The translations under genes were made by a program, and so were the position numbers. A stretch of DNA of 64,000 bases from Adineta steineri (taxonomy: Eukaryota; Rotifera; Eurotatoria; Adinetida; Adinetidae): assembly GCA_905250115.1 (NCBI GenBank), contig CAJNOI010000172.1, positions 19,573 through 83,572 on the forward strand, written 5' to 3'. Below, in pieces: positions 54,521 to 64,000 of the stretch (positions within the stretch are counted from its first letter, which is position 1; every line of letters starts with the position of its first letter). Below the pieces are notes generated by a model, which searched no databases, was not told the DNA's origin, and saw only the letters and a list, made by a program, of their open reading frames with translations.

Positions 54521-56679
54521 GTATTCATTTCAAACACAACAATAATAAAAAAAAAGAGTTTATTGTTATTTTCAGTTTACTAAGCTTTGAACTTGATCTA
54601 GAATAACAAAAATGTATAAATACCGGTAAATGACGATCGTTAGCATCGATGCAAGAAGAAAACTTCTAATGTTGATTTAAATATCAGAGATTTCTTCGTA
54701 TATCTACATACGATACAAAAATATATTTTAACAGTAAACTGTGAAATGGTCTGGTCTGATCCATTACAAATTTTTATAGAAAAAAAAAGAAAAGGGATAC
54801 TCTAAAGTTGATGAAGACTATTTTTAGTCAAATACTATCTTCCATACGGACAGTTCTGAATAGCTTTTGTTCTTTCAGATTTTCTATATAAAAGCCCTTG
54901 AGCAAGGCGGAGCGAAGTAGAAAAGTACGGTGGAAAAAATGGTGTGTTTGTAGAAAAAAATCATTTGGGTTTTTCCTCGAAATTGAATGGCTCTGTCTTT
55001 TTATAAGTGTTAATTGATGCGAAGTGTTCTCTTTCTTTTTAAAAAATTGCAACAAATCAATAGAAAATATCACTCATCGTTTTGACTATGCCGATATAAC
55101 TATCTTTTCTCTATACACTTCTATTTTTTATTGGAAGAATCTTTAAACAAAATTAAATTCGAAGTCAAATGAAAACAAAAAGAGAAAAAGACTATTAATC
55201 TTCTGGTATAAAATGAAGAGCATAATCTTTCTCTCTAATATTCATACTGTTAGATTTCACGTTCATTTTAGTGATACAAATGGTTATTATGAAGAGAGAA
55301 AAATATATTTGAATCGTTCGAATTAATCACAACTGTATAAAAAGTTTTACTTCTACACTTTTATATGTTTTAGAATATATCATGGAAACGAGCGTATGCT
55401 GCATCAGAACGCTCACATTTTCACTATTTTACATTCATAAAACTATCAGTTTTATATCAGAAGAAAGAGGAACAAATTTTACATCAGCATATATTAAAAT
55501 ACAACTTCTAGTCTTTACAATAGTTGAGTATAGAGTGGTATAAAGTAGAAAACTGAAAACGTCTATTATATTCACATTCCCATACCCTCAAGATAGCTCT
55601 TGTGATTATATATCATAAAGAATATTTAAGCCATTCGAAAAAAACTTTCAGCCTGGAGAAAAGACGTTAGTGTATCTATTGATGCATCTTCTCCCTCACA
55701 AATACAATAGAGTTAAATCCAATTGACGAGTAATATTTTAGGGGGTATGAAATCTGAATCTTGAAATTTCGAGACTCACCATCAGACTGTGAAATCTTAA
55801 TAGTTTAACTCGTTTATTAATGAAAAAGATAAAAGTGAACAAATTTTATTTAAAGTCATGTCTGCAATGGAATATTTTTTGGATTGATCCACGTTTTTAA
55901 TTAATAATACAGATACTCGCGTTCATTTTGCGTTTAATGTTATATGGTAGGAACTGTGATTCATTTCATCATAAAAAGAAAAAAATTGCGTGTATGTTGG
56001 CATGTTAAACAAGAGACGGTGGGAGAAAAATATTCTGTCCAAACAGTCAATCGACATTTGTCCCTTTCTCTTTTCTCTCAAAGAAAAATTTTGATAGCCA
56101 ACTCTCATCACTTGTGAGAATGACGACGCATATGTTGTTTCGAATTTGTTGACATAGACACTTTTCTTTAATCGCCGAAAAATATTTTGCAATGGGTTTT
56201 TTTCATATAATGCATTTGTTTTAATGATGAAATTCTCTTTATGATGAATCGGTTATTGTTTTTACGAGCGTATATATTTCCAGTTATTTTTTGTAGTATT
56301 TCTCTTGAAAATGCGAAACAATTTTATACTTTAGTTCTTACTCTTAGGTGAACTTCAGCTTGCATTTTCTTCAGTGTTTTCTTTTTGCCCAAGTAACATC
56401 TTTTTAAAATAATCATAAGCAATCGAGTTTTTCACAACTGATCGCTTTTATCCGCATTCTCAGCTCTTTATCGATATTTACCCATATTCTACTTTTATCG
56501 TTAATCCAATCCCAGATCTATCTACCTTGAGGCGGGTGTAGGTATGAGTGAAAGCAAAAAAGAGATATCCTTACCCACACCCACACCTACTCTCAAACAT
56601 TCGTAGATATTATTTTGACACGAAAGTATAAAGTAGTAATTATTTTAGTATTTATTCATCTCATCGAATTAATTACACT
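54521..56679. other. AT-rich intergenic region
   Basis: Includes the inverted dispersed-repeat copy (54597-54830), a C-arm-only hairpin relic at about 55566-55593 (CACATTCCCATACCCTCAAG) and a hairpin copy at about 56527-56600 (TTGAGGCGGGTGTAGG ... ACCCACACCCACACCTACTC). No gene recognised. Confidence 0.5.
54597..54830 (-). repeat. Dispersed repeat, copy B (inverted relative to 1615-1880)
   Basis: Reverse complement matches copy A in several ordered blocks (AAATACCGGTAAATGA, AATATCAGAGATTTCTTCGT, CTGTGAAATGGTCTGGTC, AAAGAAAAGGGATACTCTA). Confidence 0.65.
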
Positions 56680-58405
56680 ATGGTTGACTACAGCACCCCA
56701 TCACTTATTACTCTACCAATCGAGCTGATTTATTGTATTATGGACAATCTTGACGCTGAAGCCCTTTTCCGTTCTCTTCGTGACGTCTGTACACGCACCA
56801 ATGCTATAATGGACACATACGAACGATATAAGGTATATTTCATACTCATTCTTCAATTGAAAAAGGAGCATAATCAGTTATTGTGAGGAAACCAACGAGA
56901 TGTTTCTTATTTCCCTCGACTTATAGTCTCATATCGAATCAATTTTTGAATCTGTCAAAATACAGTCGAAGATAACCGATGACACGATTCGATACTATAG
57001 ATGGTATTGAAATAATTTCAATAGGCTTGTATAGTTATCAATGCATTTGAAGATGGTGATTGAAAACATACACCGTGAAAATTAGAACATAAGAATATAA
57101 TTACTTAAATTTTATGTAGAGATTGTCTAAGCTGAAATTCTGTTTTCGTGGAATGAGAACAAATGAAGTCGATCCTCTTGTCACTAGATTAAAAGCAAGT
57201 CCTGTAAGAATTGTTCTTAACTGATTTTAACATTATGCATTATTCTCTTTGCTTACAGCCTATCACCCAACTGAAAATAATAAAACCTGAGAACCTCGAT
57301 CATCAAAGAACACTTTGCCTTGCTGAAGCGTTAATCGACAATCAGGTGAAAAACATTCTATAATTGACATTAGTCTTAACTTATGCTTTATTTAAATCGA
57401 ATAAAGACACTGACTACGCTACATATTGTAGCGATCAATACCGGCGATGAAGGAGTTATGTATTTGGCAGAAGCATTATTATTTAATCAGGTATGTTATA
57501 ACGTCAAATGATTTCTTAACTATTTAATATTATTATTCGATACAGACACTTACAACGCTGATACTTGTAGTGAATGGGATTGGTAATGTGGGAGCAAAAC
57601 ATCTGGCTGAAATGTTGAAAAAAAACCACGTGAGACATAGTCTTTACTTCAACTCTAATATTTTGATAATATCTCTTATCACAGACACTCAAAATATTGG
57701 ATCTTTTGAATAACAAAATTGATTCTGATGGCATTAGTTACTTTTGTGAAGCGTTGGAAACAAATGAGGTGAAATATATTGTTTTTTCAATTTATATGTA
57801 TTTTACAGCCCTTGATCACAGACACTTACAGAATTGAGCCTTCAATGTAATGACGTCGGTAATACAGGAGTACAATATCTAGCTGAAACGTTATTGGTGA
57901 ATGAGGTAAAAGCGATTACGTAGTCGTTTATCAGATATTCAAGGTTATCACTGATGGTAGACACTCACCAAATTGAATCTTAGTGCTAATCGAATTGGTG
58001 ATGATGGAGCACTATCTCTGGCAGAAGCATTAAAGTTCAATATTGTCCGTCATTTGTTCTGCCTATCAGAAGATATTTCATACCTTTGTTGATTATAGAC
58101 ACTGACAGAACTGAACTTTAACTACAATAAGATCAGCAATCGAGGAGCGCAATATTTTGCAGATGCATTGAAAGTGAATACAGTAAAGCAACCTGTCTAC
58201 GTTTATTGAACAAATATATAATATTTTCAATGATTATAGACACTCAAAGTATTGAAGGTTTGTTCTAACAATATTAATCATGCAGGCACGTTACGTCTTA
58301 GAGAAGCATTGGAGTTCAATAAGGTGAGACATTATCATCAGTTATTTCTCGCATATTATATAATTTTTAATATCATAGGTGGTCGAACTTATATATCGTG
58401 AATAA
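56680..58405 (+). CDS. F-box-like protein with one leucine-rich repeat per exon
   Basis: Exon 1 (56680-56832) encodes an F-box-like start (LPIELIYCIMDNLDAEALF, SLRDVCTRTNAIMD). Then come 57120-57203, 57259-57345, 57407-57490, 57546-57629, 57685-57768, 57822-57905, 57961-58044, 58099-58182 and 58240-58323, and a nine-codon terminal exon 58379-58405. All junctions are phase 0, giving about 312 aa. From the third, each repeat exon is exactly 84 nt (28 residues) beginning TLxxL, of ribonuclease-inhibitor/NLRC3 type: TLTELSLQCNDVGNTGVQYL, then AETLLVNE. Such LRR horseshoes bind proteins. An additional exon in 56833-57119 cannot be excluded. One donor (58045) is GTCCGT. Likely a ubiquitin-ligase receptor or NLR-like scaffold; partner unknown. 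Confidence 0.8.
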
Positions 58406-59318
58406 TAATTTAAATTGCAACATCCAGATAGAATATGAAGATAATATAGAATATTATCTTATTTTCTTCACAAACTTTAATCGGTCATTTTTTTTCTGTC
58501 CGCTTTTCTATTCAAGCTTTGTTTCTAAATAATAAAGATTATATACACAGTGAAACCTCTATTAATGAACACCTCTGAACTCTAAATAATGAGCGTTTTT
58601 TTTTGACACATACTGATTAACTGTACGTCCGTCAATAAAATACAGAGATGAAACAAATAGAACAATGAAAATGAATAGTCGACGATGAGGTAATCGATTC
58701 TATCTTCGGTTGTAAAATGGGAACAAAACACACATTCACTCCATGTAAAAAGATGCCATTAATTTGTGAAAATAAAGATAACGCTATATGTCGTACAATT
58801 GATGATGTGTGGATGAGGGTGGGCGTGAGTATATCAATTACAGTGCGTACATCTTTTCACCCACACCTTCAAGATGGTATCCGCTATTTGGGTGATCTAC
58901 AACTCAACATACTGTGGAATGGTGGAAAGACAAACATATCAAATAATTTGTATGGCAAGGTAGTTGATGGTATTAATTATAAAATCTCCCAACTAACAAC
59001 TGATCCATACAATTTTGTTATTAAAAATAACTTCTTCTAATTTGAAAAATATTATTGATTATTTTGGTCAACTTCATTCTCAAGGAAAATCTCCCACCGA
59101 TGACTCTATCTGGAATATTCTTGAACAAGAATTAATGCTTCGAAATAATTTAATCCCTAATCTACATATCACTTATCCTTCACATTGGACTGCAGTCTCA
59201 GATACTGAATCACCCGTACAAACCGAGGGTACACAGACATTCTCAAGTTAAAAAAGATCTATCATATAAAAAAAAATTCTAATTAATAACATTTTTCAAT
59301 TATTAAAATTTATTAATT
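58406..59318 (+). other. Intergenic region with decayed open frames
   Basis: Frames at 58717-59040 and 59015-59251 overlap and read together as GDLQLNILWNGGKTNISNN, then YNFVIKNN, a shift, then IIDYFGQLHSQGKSPTDDSI, then LRNNLIPNLHITYPS. This could be a decayed protein fragment of unknown family. The first frame also runs through a hairpin repeat (58808-58875), which argues against an intact gene. Confidence 0.3.
58808..58875. repeat. Telomere-like hairpin repeat
   Basis: GGATGAGGGTGGGCGTGAG ... TTTCACCCACACCTTCAAG, inside a decayed open frame. Confidence 0.6.
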
Positions 59319-61350
59319 TTATTTTGAAATTCGTCGAATGCGAATAAATAGAATGATAAATGATACTATATGATATCCTAAAATAAGCGTTACAAGCATT
59401 AATAAATTAAAGTTTAAATTATGTTGTTGAATGCCATGTTCGTTTAAAATAGCTGTACCACTTCGATAACAAATAGCTGGAGAGGTTGAAAAGGTACTAT
59501 TGGTAGCTTTTTCACAAGGTTCTTGAGCAGTAGTTACATTACGCCACTGGAGAATTAACATTGACGTGTAACCATAGTAATAATAGGAAAGATATTGTAA
59601 CCATATGAAATAGTCAGGTATTGATTGAAGACTGATGTAAACTCCAGAAAATTGATTCAATATAATATTTAATGGATGTAATATAAGTAAAATGATGAGA
59701 ATTGATGATGAACTTGATGCCATAAGAGATGCAACAGCGCAAGCAGCTAATGTTTCTAATGATACGACTAATGTCATCAATCCAAGTTCTTTCATGTTTA
59801 CAAGTAGAACAATAATAATTGAATATAAAACTGATATTATAATTATAAAAATTGAATCGGATATAAATTTTGCAATATAATATGCTTGAATAGAATAGAT
59901 TTTTCGTTGTATATCACGAATAAGAAGTATTCGTTCATTAAGTAAACTTATTGCTATCACACCCATACTACTGACAATAAGTGACACACCAATAATAAAA
60001 GAAACAGAATTAAGATTTCGTACGTAATGTGTTTCGGAAGGATCGAGTTGAAAATATGCCAGACCAAATATAATACTCATAATAAGTAGACAAAACGGTA
60101 ATTTTGTCGATCGAACTGATAAATGAACTCCACTTACACTTGAATACCAAAGAAGCCATTTCAATTGACGCCAAAAACTAACAGTAACAAATGTTGAATC
60201 TTTCATAGATTTATCATTTATTGATTCAATAGATGAAATTAAAGAAGATTTGAAATTAGTACTAAATCGATCAGCTACTTGTTGACCAACGGTACTATTA
60301 GAAGAGACTTGTTCGATAAATTCATCGAGTGATTCTCCTTCTAAACCACATTGATCAGTAAAGAAATTTATTGCTTCATGACGTGCATCCCCGAAAAATG
60401 CTTGTCTTCCATTATCAGATAATACACAGAGGGTGTCTATAAATTTAAACATATCCGTTGTAGGTTGATGTAAAACAACAACGATGGATCGACGTCGTTC
60501 TACAGCAAACATATGAATAGTATGCATTAATGATTTAGCTAAATATGAATCTAAATTAGAAGTCGGTTCATCAATCAACATAATTGATGGATCGGTTAAA
60601 GCAACTGCAGCAAATGCTAATCGTTTTCGTTCACCACCTGATAATTTTGCAATCGTAGTCGATACACATCTTTCCATACATAATAATTTTATTGTATCCA
60701 AAACACATTTTCGTCGATCATTATCAGTCAATATTTTCGACGACATCCGTAACATAGCCTGAAATAAGAGATGCTCTTCAACTGTCAGTGTTTCACAAAA
60801 TAATTCTTGTTGTTCAACGTAACCAATAATATTTGATGATCTTCGTTCGTCATTTGTTGTTACACATCCATTCAACATCACAGAACCTGTTACATTCAAT
60901 TCTCGTCTATCACTATAACCACTGAGTGCATTGAGTAATGTTGTTTTACCTAGTTGAAAATAGATAATATTCAAGTTAACGATCTGTATGTTTCTACTTA
61001 CCTGCTGCAGATGTGCCCATTATTGCTAGAACTTCTCCTGGTCGAACTATACCAGATACTTCATTGACAAGAATATGACGTGATGTTGATGAATCTGTTT
61101 TCGACCAAAAAGATAAACGAGACTTTTCTTTTTGAATAACTTCGACAGTTATGTTTGACCAACTCATTGTAATTTCTTCTGTCTTCATCGAAGGCTCAAT
61201 AATAGAAATTTGAGACATTTCTTCATCAGCATTTTTCATTTTTGTATATTTTCGTCGAGAAAATAGATTCGATAAGATATTACCATTTGTTGATGTTGAA
61301 TTATTTTGATGATCAATTGCACCATAGTCACCATGATTATTTGTTATCAT
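59319..61350 (-). CDS. ABCG-family half transporter (copy 1)
   Basis: Two exons, 61002-61350 and 59319-60949, joined in phase 1 within the Walker A glycine; 659 aa. Order: N-terminal ATPase, then six membrane helices, as in ABCG/White. Walker A is GTSAAGKTT, the signature is KLSGGERKRLAFA, Walker B is SIMLIDEPTSNLDS, and the H-loop is VVLHQP. The membrane domain starts near FWRQLKWLLW and includes the long extracellular loop with Cys residues (EPCEKATNSTFSTSPAICYR) before the last helix. Such half transporters dimerise to export lipids, sterols or pigments; the cargo cannot be read from sequence. It lies head to head with a paralogue 359 bp away and may share a promoter. It appears intact. 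Confidence 0.92.
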
Positions 61351-61709
61351 CGATTTTATTTCTTATGATTATAGTATGCTAGAAATAATTATAATTAAAT
61401 TGAAACTATGCACTTGAAAACTCTTTTTTCTCATTTATTTTAATTAGATGATTTTTCCTTTTTCATACCTATTGTAAATTGAAACGTTGATGATAAATGA
61501 ATTAGTATCATAATGGTATGATATATATTTTCTAGATAAAATAAATTATTATATGCCTGAATGAATACGTGTGTTTCAATAATTGGAGCTATCGAATAAT
61601 GACTCCTCCGTATAACGAAATATGAATAATAGATAATTGGACATGCTTGATAAATTATGACTGATTCAAAAAATATTTATCTAGTGATTTTATTCAGAGA
61701 TATTATATT
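61351..61709. promoter_or_regulatory. Shared divergent promoter region of two ABCG genes
   Basis: 359 AT-rich bases separate the two divergent starts. A TATATTTTCTAG stretch near 61525 is the only TATA-like element I can point to. No repeat from the hairpin family is present. Confidence 0.4.
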
Positions 61710-63684
61710 ATGATATCCGACAAAAGTAACGACGATAGAGTTGCAGTCAATTTTATAAACAAACATCCTGAATTTACATTCAGTTGGTCTCGTCTTTGTG
61801 TTCAAACGCGAGATGATAACAAATTTTCTTGTGCTGCATATCTTCGTGGCTTAAAGTTTGATGGTAAATCACAGCAGCAACGACGTGAACTGCTGGTTGA
61901 TGTATCAGGTATTGTACAGCCTGGACAAATTTTAGCTGTAATGGGTGCATCTGGCGTCGGTATGTTTTAGTTTTAAAAGAAAACACTTAATTTGTTTTTA
62001 TATAGGTAAAACAACATTGTTGAAAGTACTCAGTGGTTTAGATGATCCTAGTACATTGGAACTCGTTTCGGGTACGATTATGATTAATGGTCGAGTGACA
62101 ACACGTAATAAACGGCTCAAAAGTTCATGTATAGGACATGTTGAACAAGATCAAGTATTTATCGAAACAATGACACTTCATGAACATTTAATCTTTCAGG
62201 TATATAATATAAATGACGAATAAATAGAAAATCTTTTTTCTTTTTCGTATTAGGCAATGTTACGAATGCAATCATTATCGATGACCGATGATGATCGTCG
62301 AGCATGTGTTTTTGAAATGATCAAATTGTTAGGTTTAGAGAAATGTACGTCAACTATTATATCAAAGTTATCCGGTGGTGAACGAAAACGATTAGCATTT
62401 GCAACAGTCGCATTAACTGATCCATCAATTATGCTTATTGATGAACCTACATCTAATCTTGATGCATATTTAGCTAAATCATTAATGGATACTATTCGTA
62501 AACTTGCTGTTGAAGGACGTCGATCAATGATTATTGTTTTACATCAACCAACATCTGAAATGTTTAAATTTATTGATTTATTATGTGTATTGGTTCAAAA
62601 TGGTAAACAAGCATTTTTTGGTAGTACTAATTCTGAAGCATTACCATTCTTTGCCAATGATTGTGGTTTAATAGGATCATCACTTGATGTATATATAGAA
62701 CAATTAGCAGCACCAGAAACAGCAGCAAGTAAAGAAGCCTTACAAGCAGTCGAACGATTTGCTAAATCATCTTATGCACTTTCACTTGATTCATTAACTA
62801 CTCCATCAAATAATATTTCTTCATTATCATCTTCATTAACAACTACATATGGATCAACTCCAAATTTTTTTCGACAAATGAAATGGTTATTATGGCGTTC
62901 GTATATGGCTGGTATACGTAATCGAGTACATACTTATGATGCACTTGTTAAAACATTCGTTCCAGCTATTGTTCTTGGACTTCTATATTTCAATTTGGCA
63001 CATCGAGATCCATCCCGATTATATGAAACTAATGTTAATGCTCTTTTAATTGTAATAATCTATGTGTCAGCAACTACATGTGGTACACTTATTTCTGGTA
63101 CAGTACCGAATGCTATTTTCGTATTCCTAAAAGAAACACAACAGCATATGTATGGAACATTAGCATTCTATATATCAACTTATTTACATGATTTTCCAAA
63201 AATAATTCTTGTATCAGCAACTTTTAGTTCAATTATATATTGGTGTGCTTCAATATCAATAGATCATAATTATTTCTTACATTTTCTTGCATTTGTATCG
63301 ACTGTCGTATTAACAAGTATTACAAGTGCATCAATGGGTGCATTTATTGCTTCATTTTCAGGATCTGTCGAGAGTGCAGTAGCTACAACTGTACCAGTCT
63401 TACAAATACTCGTAGTTTTCAGTGATTATTTTCTTGATTTAAAACGGTTACCATTTATTCTATATATTTTACCATATTTATCTCCATTTTATTATGGTTA
63501 TTCAATTTTAAACAAACTCCAATGGGATAATGGCTCATCATCAGCTGTTATTTACTTTGATATTGCTATGCTTTTCTTACTATTTACTGTCTTTAATATA
63601 CTTGCTTTTATTGTTATTTGGTGGCGTGCTCATCGATTTCATCTAGCTGGAAAATGGCAGACAATAAGTGAAAAAAAACAATAA
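61710..63684 (+). CDS. ABCG-family half transporter (copy 2)
   Basis: Three exons, 61710-61959, 62006-62199 and 62254-63684; 624 aa. Walker A GASGVGKTT is split by an intron at the same phase and glycine as in copy 1. The second intron (after LIFQ) is absent from copy 1. Signature KLSGGERKRLAFATVALTD, Walker B IMLIDEPTSNLDA and H-loop IVLHQPTSE are complete. The linker is rich in Ser/Thr (SLSSSLTTTYGSTPN). Six membrane helices follow FFRQMKWLLWRSYMAGIRNR. The long Cys-bearing loop of copy 1 is shorter here, with no paired Cys. Probably exports a lipid-like substrate as homo- or heterodimer with copy 1; pairing is inferred from divergent arrangement only. Confidence 0.92.
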
Positions 63685-64000
63685 ACTAATATTTGTACTA
63701 CAATAAAAAATACGCTTTTTTTCAAAAATAACTCTTAATTGAATTATAATAAAGATATGCAAGTTTTACAACTAACAAGAAACTTTGTTAGTACATAGCA
63801 TGAGGATGTGGATATGAAGGTGAGTTAGAGATGAGTGTAGGTGTGAGTATAGGTGTCGATATGGATGTGAGTGTGAGTGTGGATGTAGATGCGGTTGTGA
63901 TTGTTCTATTCTTTCAACACCCACATCCTAACGAGCAAGTATCCTAGTGAGCAAATGTCTAGGCGCATCTGTTCCATGAGCAGCTGTCTGAAACCCAAAC
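63685..64000. repeat. 3' flank with long hairpin repeat
   Basis: At about 63800-63938 an extended G-arm (GAGGATGTGGATATGAAGG and many GTGTGAGTG units, about 110 bp) is followed by a short C-arm (AACACCCACATCCTAA). The arms are strongly unequal in length. Confidence 0.65.

Noticed and set aside
55923-56192. 89-codon minus-strand frame
   Set aside because: No recognisable motif, low-complexity AT-rich setting, no splice partners.

Overview
The window is eukaryotic, AT-rich and dense in short spliced genes. Many introns are only 45-65 bp with GT..AG ends. The gene content (F-box/leucine-rich proteins, FMRFamide-type GPCRs, a FaNaC-like DEG/ENaC relic, a B-box/TLDc protein, an SNTX-like protein, an FG-GAP repeat protein) and many interstitial TGTGGG-like tracts point to a bdelloid rotifer (Adineta/Rotaria type). 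That assignment is inference from gene families and repeat style; no marker gene settles it. There is one 100-N assembly gap at 44370-44469.

Layout. 1-156: 3' end of a gene. 2159-4535: membrane-anchored pentapeptide-repeat protein spliced to seven FG-GAP/VCBS repeats. 5552-6565: GPCR. 7683-9628: secreted GH27 alpha-galactosidase with a ricin-type lectin insert. 9770-10821: decayed DEG/ENaC channel. 11220-11666: small secreted lectin. 12384-13088: Gly/Tyr/Thr repeat protein. 13749-15359: F-box protein. 16181-17347: B-box/coiled-coil/TLDc protein. 18736-20198: second GPCR. 21918-24451: two-exon F-box protein with a hAT-like insertion in its last exon and an apparent frameshift at its start. 24927-26197: iodothyronine-deiodinase-like selenoprotein with in-frame TGA and a downstream SECIS-like hairpin. 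26724-27235: broken gene of unknown family. 28206-30193: four-exon F-box protein. 31544-38394: complete 26-exon PSME4/PA200 proteasome activator. 39213-40640: SNTX-like protein. 43290-43990: degenerate minisatellite beside the gap. 44940-45064: orphan terminal exon. 45727-46650: Tc1/mariner-like element. 47314-50133: type II membrane protein with a threonine stalk and a hedgehog-type Hint domain. 51526-52473: GATase-like/IFT52-like protein. 54178-54520: F-box gene remnant. 56680-58405: F-box-like protein with one leucine-rich repeat per exon. 59319-63684: two divergent ABCG half transporters.

The genes do not form a pathway; this is a mosaic of accessory families around one deeply conserved gene (PSME4). 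Exon models were built by hand by matching donor/acceptor phase, and the reading frame closes at each junction I list.

The most distinctive non-genic signal is a family of about 28 short hairpin-like repeats, roughly one per 2 kb. Each has a G-rich arm (TTGAGGGTGTGGGTG-like) followed by its C-rich counterpart (CACCCACACCCTCAAG-like). Apart from one copy read through by a weak decayed frame, they lie between genes or in introns. Their G-then-C polarity is that of head-to-head telomere junctions. Other mobile DNA includes a TTAA-flanked piggyBac-like MITE, a TA-flanked mariner-like element, hAT-like MITEs, several foldback elements and a repeat shared in inverted orientation between the two halves of the window.
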